A stretch of 11,081 nucleotides of DNA from Clostridia bacterium (lineage in GTDB: Bacteria; Bacillota; Clostridia; Christensenellales; Aristaeellaceae). Positions 6,291 to 11,081 of the stretch are shown here, in pieces. Positions within the stretch are counted from its first letter, which is position 1, and every line of letters starts with the position of its first letter. Made by a program: the position numbers and the translations under genes. The notes beneath the pieces were generated by a model. That model saw only the letters and a program-made list of their open reading frames with translations, was not told the DNA's origin and ran no database searches. The stretch spans positions 1 to 11,081 of the forward strand of contig JAEDKS010000073.1 of the NCBI GenBank assembly GCA_016295665.1, in the 5' to 3' direction.

Positions 6291-7430
6291 ATGTCCGAAC
6301 TGCTCTGGGCCAATGTGCTGCTGGATTCCGTGGGCGCGCTGCTGCTGCTGCTGCTCATCTTCGGGCACAAGCTGTCCTCCACCGCCCATCTGCGGCTGGA
6401 GCAGCGGGTGATGCAGCACCTGATGATTATCAACCTCACCCTCTGCCTCACCGACATCTGCGCCAACTTCGTCAACGACAACGTCTTTCTTTTCTCCCGG
6501 GAGCTGGGGTACCTGCTCAACGTGTTCTACTTTATCGCCATGCCCTCCATCATCCTGCTCTGGTGCTCGTACATGGAGCTGCGCATCCACGGCACCCTCC
6601 GGCACATGCTGGGCTGGCGCGGCGCGCTGGTGGCGCTGCCGGCGGGGTGCGTCATCGTGTGCGCCCTCGTCAACCTGTTCCATGACGTGATCTTCACCGT
6701 GGGCCATGACTGCGTGTACCGCCGCCTCCCCATCGGCGCCGCCGCCTTCTGGATCACGCTGGGGTACGTGGGCTACAGCCTCATCCGCTTTCTGGTCTAC
6801 CGGCACTACGACAAGCGCTACACCTTCTCCCCCATCTACGTGTTCCTGCTGCCCATGACGCTGGGGTGCGTGGCGCAGCTCATCAACGAGCGGCTCTCCG
6901 CCCTGAGCGTGTGCATCGCCATCGGCTTCGCCGCCATGCAGGTGGTGCTGCAGAACGAGCTGGCCTACATCGACCCGCTCACCGGCGTGTTCAACCGGCA
7001 GTACCTCAACAACTACCTGTCCCAGGCCATCCGCGAGGTGCAGCGGGAGGACAGCCGACGGCGCCTCGCCTGCATCATGATCGACGTGGATCGCTTCAAG
7101 CAGCTCAACGACACCTACGGGCATCTGGCGGGCGACGACGCGCTGCACGACCTGGGGCTGGTGCTGCGGGAGGCCATCTCCGGGCAGACCGTCGCCACCC
7201 GCTTCGGCGGCGATGAGTTCGTCATCGTCACCCTGCTGGAGGAGGGCGAGGTGGTGGACGACGTGGTCAAGGCCATCCTGAACCGGCTGGATGCGTACAA
7301 CAGCTCCGGGGAGCACCCCTTCACCCTCTCCCTGTCCATCGGCACCGCTTACTTCGCCCGGAACGCCGACACCATCGACAGCTTCTTCAAGCGCATGGAC
7401 GAGGCCATGTACCGCAACAAGCGGCGCTGA
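6291..7430 (+). CDS. Membrane-bound diguanylate cyclase (GGDEF)
   Basis: The 379-aa product carries about seven hydrophobic segments in its first 222 residues (near 5-24, 41-61, 73-94, 110-132, 148-170, 181-199 and 203-221), forming a membrane sensor I cannot assign to a named family. A GGDEF domain fills 223-379: DPLTGVFNR (228-236), the metal-binding IDVDRFKQLNDTYGHLAGDD (264-283) and an intact RFGGDEF (304-310). It should therefore convert two GTP into c-di-GMP. The usual RxxD inhibitory site before the GGDEF motif reads SGQT here, so product inhibition through that site is not expected. No EAL domain is present. ATG 6291 was chosen because AGGAGG lies 7 nt upstream; the frame is open upstream to 6042 but crosses the promoter. 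The gene is transcribed alone and ends at a strong terminator. Confidence 0.93.
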   Translation: MSELLWANVLLDSVGALLLLLLIFGHKLSSTAHLRLEQRVMQHLMIINLTLCLTDICANFVNDNVFLFSRELGYLLNVFYFIAMPSIILLWCSYMELRIHGTLRHMLGWRGALVALPAGCVIVCALVNLFHDVIFTVGHDCVYRRLPIGAAAFWITLGYVGYSLIRFLVYRHYDKRYTFSPIYVFLLPMTLGCVAQLINERLSALSVCIAIGFAAMQVVLQNELAYIDPLTGVFNRQYLNNYLSQAIREVQREDSRRRLACIMIDVDRFKQLNDTYGHLAGDDALHDLGLVLREAISGQTVATRFGGDEFVIVTLLEEGEVVDDVVKAILNRLDAYNSSGEHPFTLSLSIGTAYFARNADTIDSFFKRMDEAMYRNKRR

Positions 7431-7452
7431 CCTCCTTCCCCACAGCCATCGC

Positions 7453-7493
7453 AAAAGGACGACGCACCGCGCTCCGGGGCATCGTCCTTTTTC
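7453..7493. terminator. Strong bidirectional terminator
   Basis: AAAAGGACGA (7453-7462) pairs exactly with TCGTCCTTTT (7482-7491), and more T follows. The A-run on one side and T-run on the other make it functional on both strands. It lies 22 nt after the cyclase stop and 20 nt beyond the convergent TraX-family stop. Confidence 0.92.
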
Positions 7494-7512
7494 CTGTCCT
7501 GCCGCCTCTCCG

Positions 7513-8328
7513 TCACAGGCCGAACAGGCGCATCACCGGCGTCACCACCAGCTCCGTCCACCGCGCCAGCACCGCCGCCCAGCCCGTGTCAAGCATCACG
7601 CCCTCCATGACGAGGAGCGCCACCAGATGCGCCGGGTAGATGGCGTAGCCCAGCCACGCGGGCAGCCGGAAGTCCCGCTTCAGGGGCAGGAGCAGGATGG
7701 GCAGGGCCAGAATCGCCATGCCCTGCAGCTTCAGCCAGGGGCTCAGCAGACCCGTCCAGGGCGTCTGCCGCGCCCAGGCCAGGCTCAGGCCGAAGATGCT
7801 GTTCAGCGTGGCGGAGGTGCTGCCCCAGAACAGGCAGAACGCCACCATCACCGCCGCGATGCCGCCCCGGCTGTCCCGCACCGCCCACAGCAGCATCATC
7901 AGCAGCACGCCCCGCCAGCCGTAGTCACAGCCCAGCAGCTCCGCGGCCACCAGCGCACACAGCGGCGCCCACACCTGACTGCCCCAGCGCTTCTCCCGCA
8001 GGCCCCACAGGCCGCACAGGCCCACCATCAGCGTCAGGAACACGTTCGGCTCCGTCCAGGGGTGGTTCAGCGCCACCATGTAGATGGGCTGCGACACCAG
8101 AAACAGCACGCCCAGCCGCAAAAGGTAGCGCGGAAAGCTGCGGGTATAGTGCGCGCCCACCACCATGCACCAGACGTAGATCGGGAACGCGACCCGGCCC
8201 AGCAGGCGCAGGTCGATGGCGTTGCCAAAGACCATCTTGCCCGCGTGGTCAATCATCATGAACACAAGCGCGATCAGCTTCAGCGCCCCCGTGGCGGTGC
8301 AGCCGCCCAGCGCGGATTTTCTCTGCAA
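7513..8328 (-). CDS. TraX-family integral membrane protein
   Basis: From TTG 8328 the product is 271 aa and almost entirely hydrophobic, with about eight membrane segments. TraX-family marks are LKLIALVFMMIDHAGKM (16-32), LLGRVAFPIYVWCMVVGAHYT (42-62) and a late YAIYPAHLVALLV (228-240). F-plasmid TraX acetylates pilin; chromosomal firmicute members are distant, of unknown substrate, and belong to the acyltransferase-3-like membrane group. I chose TTG because GGAGGGAGG lies 7 nt upstream and the -10 element TATAAT (8362-8367) lies just before it. A GTG at 8373 is in frame and would give 286 aa, but that codon lies upstream of the -10 hexamer and would not be transcribed from this promoter. The gene is divergent from the PDZ gene and convergent with the cyclase. 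Confidence 0.87.
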   Translation of the reverse strand: MQRKSALGGCTATGALKLIALVFMMIDHAGKMVFGNAIDLRLLGRVAFPIYVWCMVVGAHYTRSFPRYLLRLGVLFLVSQPIYMVALNHPWTEPNVFLTLMVGLCGLWGLREKRWGSQVWAPLCALVAAELLGCDYGWRGVLLMMLLWAVRDSRGGIAAVMVAFCLFWGSTSATLNSIFGLSLAWARQTPWTGLLSPWLKLQGMAILALPILLLPLKRDFRLPAWLGYAIYPAHLVALLVMEGVMLDTGWAAVLARWTELVVTPVMRLFGL

Positions 8329-8335
8329 GGAAAGC

Positions 8336-8344
8336 CCTCCCTCC
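8336..8344 (-). promoter_or_regulatory. Ribosome-binding site that favours the TTG start of the TraX-family gene
   Basis: On the minus strand GGAGGGAGG ends 7 nt before TTG 8328. No comparable site precedes the in-frame GTG at 8373. Confidence 0.75.
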
Positions 8345-8361
8345 GTGTTGCTGCCGTGACC

Positions 8362-8390
8362 ATTATAGCACACCCGGGCGCGTTGCGCAA
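8362..8390 (-). promoter_or_regulatory. Extended -10 promoter of the TraX-family gene
   Basis: On the minus strand TGC TATAAT (8370 to 8362) is a perfect extended -10, with TTGCGC (8390 to 8385) as a weak -35 at 17-nt spacing. The same 11 bases TGTGCTATAAT occur at the cyclase promoter. Confidence 0.78.
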
Positions 8391-8430
8391 ATTCATTTCC
8401 ATGTCATGGGCACATCACGCGCCCGTCACA

Positions 8431-8457
8431 TTGACCCCGTATGCTTTCCGGTATCAT
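8431..8457 (+). promoter_or_regulatory. Possible promoter of the PDZ gene
   Basis: TTGACC (8431-8436) and TATCAT (8452-8457) resemble -35 and -10 hexamers, but the spacer is only 15 nt. The leader would be about 15 nt and would hold the AGGAGGG ribosome-binding site. Confidence 0.45.
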
Positions 8458-8460
8458 ACC
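8450..8460. repeat. Palindrome over the -10 of the PDZ gene
   Basis: GGTATCATACC is a perfect 11-base palindrome around a central C and covers the proposed -10 hexamer. It may be a small operator or a chance feature of the hexamer. Confidence 0.35.
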
Positions 8461-8478
8461 GCAGAGGAGGGAATCGCC

Positions 8479-8841
8479 ATGCGCAGGTGGATGTGGGGCG
8501 CGCTGGGGGCGCTGCTCCTGGTGGTGCTGGGCCTGTCGGTGCTCCTTCCGGGGCTGCGGGCGCCGGAGGAGGACGGGGCCGTCTCCCCGCTGGATGCCCT
8601 CGGCCTGCTGCTGCAGGAGGAGGACGGCGCGCTGGTGGTGCTGGCGGTCATGGAGAACAGCCCCGCCGACCGCTGCGGCATTCAGCCCGGCGACACCCTG
8701 CTCGCGCTGGACGACACGCCCCTGTCGGGCATCGCCGGGCTGGACGCGCTGCTGCTGGAGCGCGCGGACACCGGGGACCGAATGACGCTCCGGGTGCTCC
8801 GGCTGGACAGCAGCCTCTCCCTGACGCTGCGCCTGCCCTGA
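8479..8841 (+). CDS. Small membrane-anchored PDZ-domain protein
   Basis: The 120-aa product has a basic start (MRRW), one hydrophobic segment (5-25) acting as an anchor or uncleaved signal, an acidic linker, and a PDZ domain over about 38-118. The PDZ signature is MENSPADRCGIQPGDTLLAL (58-77), close to the ligand-binding PDZ of HtrA- and RseP-type proteases, but no protease domain is attached. The predicted topology puts the PDZ outside the membrane. It may bind exposed C-termini of envelope proteins and present them to a partner (inference). ATG 8479 follows AGGAGGG with a 7-nt gap. The gene lies 82 nt upstream of a response regulator on the same strand and could be cotranscribed with it. 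No terminator separates them. Confidence 0.85.
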   Translation: MRRWMWGALGALLLVVLGLSVLLPGLRAPEEDGAVSPLDALGLLLQEEDGALVVLAVMENSPADRCGIQPGDTLLALDDTPLSGIAGLDALLLERADTGDRMTLRVLRLDSSLSLTLRLP

Positions 8842-8852
8842 GCGGCGCCCAT

Positions 8853-8881
8853 TTGCTTTTTGGCGCGGGATGCACTATACT
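8853..8881 (+). promoter_or_regulatory. Promoter of the response regulator/kinase pair
   Basis: TTGCTT (8853-8858) and TATACT (8876-8881) are separated by 17 nt. Transcription would start near 8888, with a 36-nt leader ending in AGGAGG before ATG 8924. Overlapping alternatives TATGAT (8881-8886) and GATAAT (8884-8889) are also present. Confidence 0.7.
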
Positions 8882-8923
8882 ATGATAATGGATAACCCAT
8901 CCGACGAGGCAGGAGGCGGCACC

Positions 8924-9572
8924 ATGACCTTACTGATTGTGGACGACGAGAAGCTGATCCGGGACCTGATCCGCAAGTACGCCGTGTTCGAGGGGTACGA
9001 GGTGGAGGAGGCCGACAACGGCATGACCGCCGTGGAGAAGTGCCGCGAAAAGCGGTACGATCTGGTCATCATGGACGTGATGATGCCCGAGCTGGACGGC
9101 TTTTCTGCCTGCCGGGAAATCCGCAAGTTCTCCGAGGTGCCCATGCTGATGCTCTCCGCCCGGGGCGAGGAGTACGACCGCATCCACGGCTTTGAGCTGG
9201 GCATCGACGACTATGTGGTCAAGCCCTTCTCCCCCCGGGAGCTGATGATGCGCGTGGGCGCCATCCTCAAGCGCGCCGCCGCCGCGTCCTCCGCCGCGCC
9301 CGAGGATCGGCTCACCATCGCGCCCGACCTGACCATCGACTTCGCCGCCCGGCTGGTGTCCATCGGCGGCAGACAGCTCGACCTGAGCCCCAAGGAGTAC
9401 GACCTGCTGTTCTATCTGGTGCGCAACCGGGGCATCGCCCTGACGCGGGAAAAGCTGCTGTCGGAGGTCTGGGGCTACGACTTCTTCGGCGATGACCGCA
9501 CGCTGGACACGCACATCAAGCTGCTGCGCAAGGAGCTGGGACCCTATGCCGAGTACATCACGACCCTCCGGG

Positions 9573-9601
<29 letters not shown>
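8924..9601 (+). CDS. OmpR/PhoB-family response regulator
   Basis: The 225-aa product has a receiver domain (1-115) with the acidic pair D7-D8, phosphoacceptor D51 in VIMDVMMPELDGF, the switch residue S78 in LMLSARGEE and K100 in DDYVVKPFSPREL. A short Ala/Ser linker (117-126) leads to a winged-helix DNA-binding domain (128-225). Its recognition region is DRTLDTHIKLLRKEL (191-205), with the closing hairpin TTLRGVGYRFEKK. All residues for phosphorylation and DNA binding are present. ATG 8924 was preferred over an in-frame ATG at 8870 because AGGAGG lies just upstream and the upstream ATG falls before the -10. The stop overlaps a possible ATG of the kinase gene (ATGA at 9598). It should be phosphorylated by the downstream kinase and likely regulates its own region. 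Confidence 0.95.

Positions 9602-11081
<1,480 letters not shown>

Noticed and set aside
6045..7454. Long minus-strand open frame opposite the diguanylate cyclase
   Set aside because: Shadow of the GGDEF gene. It would also read through the terminator and the promoter region.
8844..8869. Possible terminator after the PDZ gene (GCGCC and GGCGC with T-run)
   Set aside because: The stem is only 5 bp and the T-run lies in the loop, not after the stem. It overlaps the -35 of the regulator promoter instead.

Overview
The window is GC-rich DNA in which most third codon positions are G or C. Spacers are short, ribosome-binding sites are strong GGAGG-type, and SigA-type promoters often carry an extended -10 element. 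The gene families present (a DUF4342/UBA-like protein, a TraX-family membrane protein, a short P-II-like protein beside an antiporter, OmpR/histidine-kinase pairs) are typical of Firmicutes. A high-GC member of the Clostridia, perhaps gut-associated, is the best guess; this is inferred from gene content only. No rRNA, tRNA, CRISPR array, phage gene or insertion sequence was found.

Layout. (1) Minus strand, 1-1786: a DUF4342 protein, then a large hairpin, then a fusion of four membrane helices with a flavodoxin domain that runs off the left edge. (2) Plus strand, 1984-3524: a P-II-like protein overlapping a CPA-type cation:proton antiporter by 4 nt, driven by a near-consensus promoter and closed by a terminator at about 3562-3605. 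(3) Minus strand, 3604-6057: a complete GH2 beta-mannosidase. (4) Plus strand, 6291-7430: a membrane diguanylate cyclase whose promoter region carries three related boxes, closed by a strong bidirectional terminator. (5) Minus strand, 7513-8328: a TraX-family membrane protein that probably starts at TTG. (6) Plus strand, 8479-11081: a small membrane-anchored PDZ protein, an OmpR-type response regulator and a sensor histidine kinase that reaches the right edge.

How the genes may work together. The tightest functional unit is the P-II-like protein and the antiporter. Their overlap suggests translational coupling, and the small cytosolic protein may gate the transporter. The PDZ protein, regulator and kinase may form an envelope-sensing module. 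The cyclase makes c-di-GMP under what looks like multi-site repression or looping control. The beta-mannosidase releases mannose intracellularly and stands alone here without a transporter.

The points most worth a second look are the P-II/antiporter pair with its dyad around the promoter, the three TGGCGA boxes before the cyclase, the unresolved start of the kinase gene, and the membrane-flavodoxin fusion. Nothing here is clearly a wholly new system.
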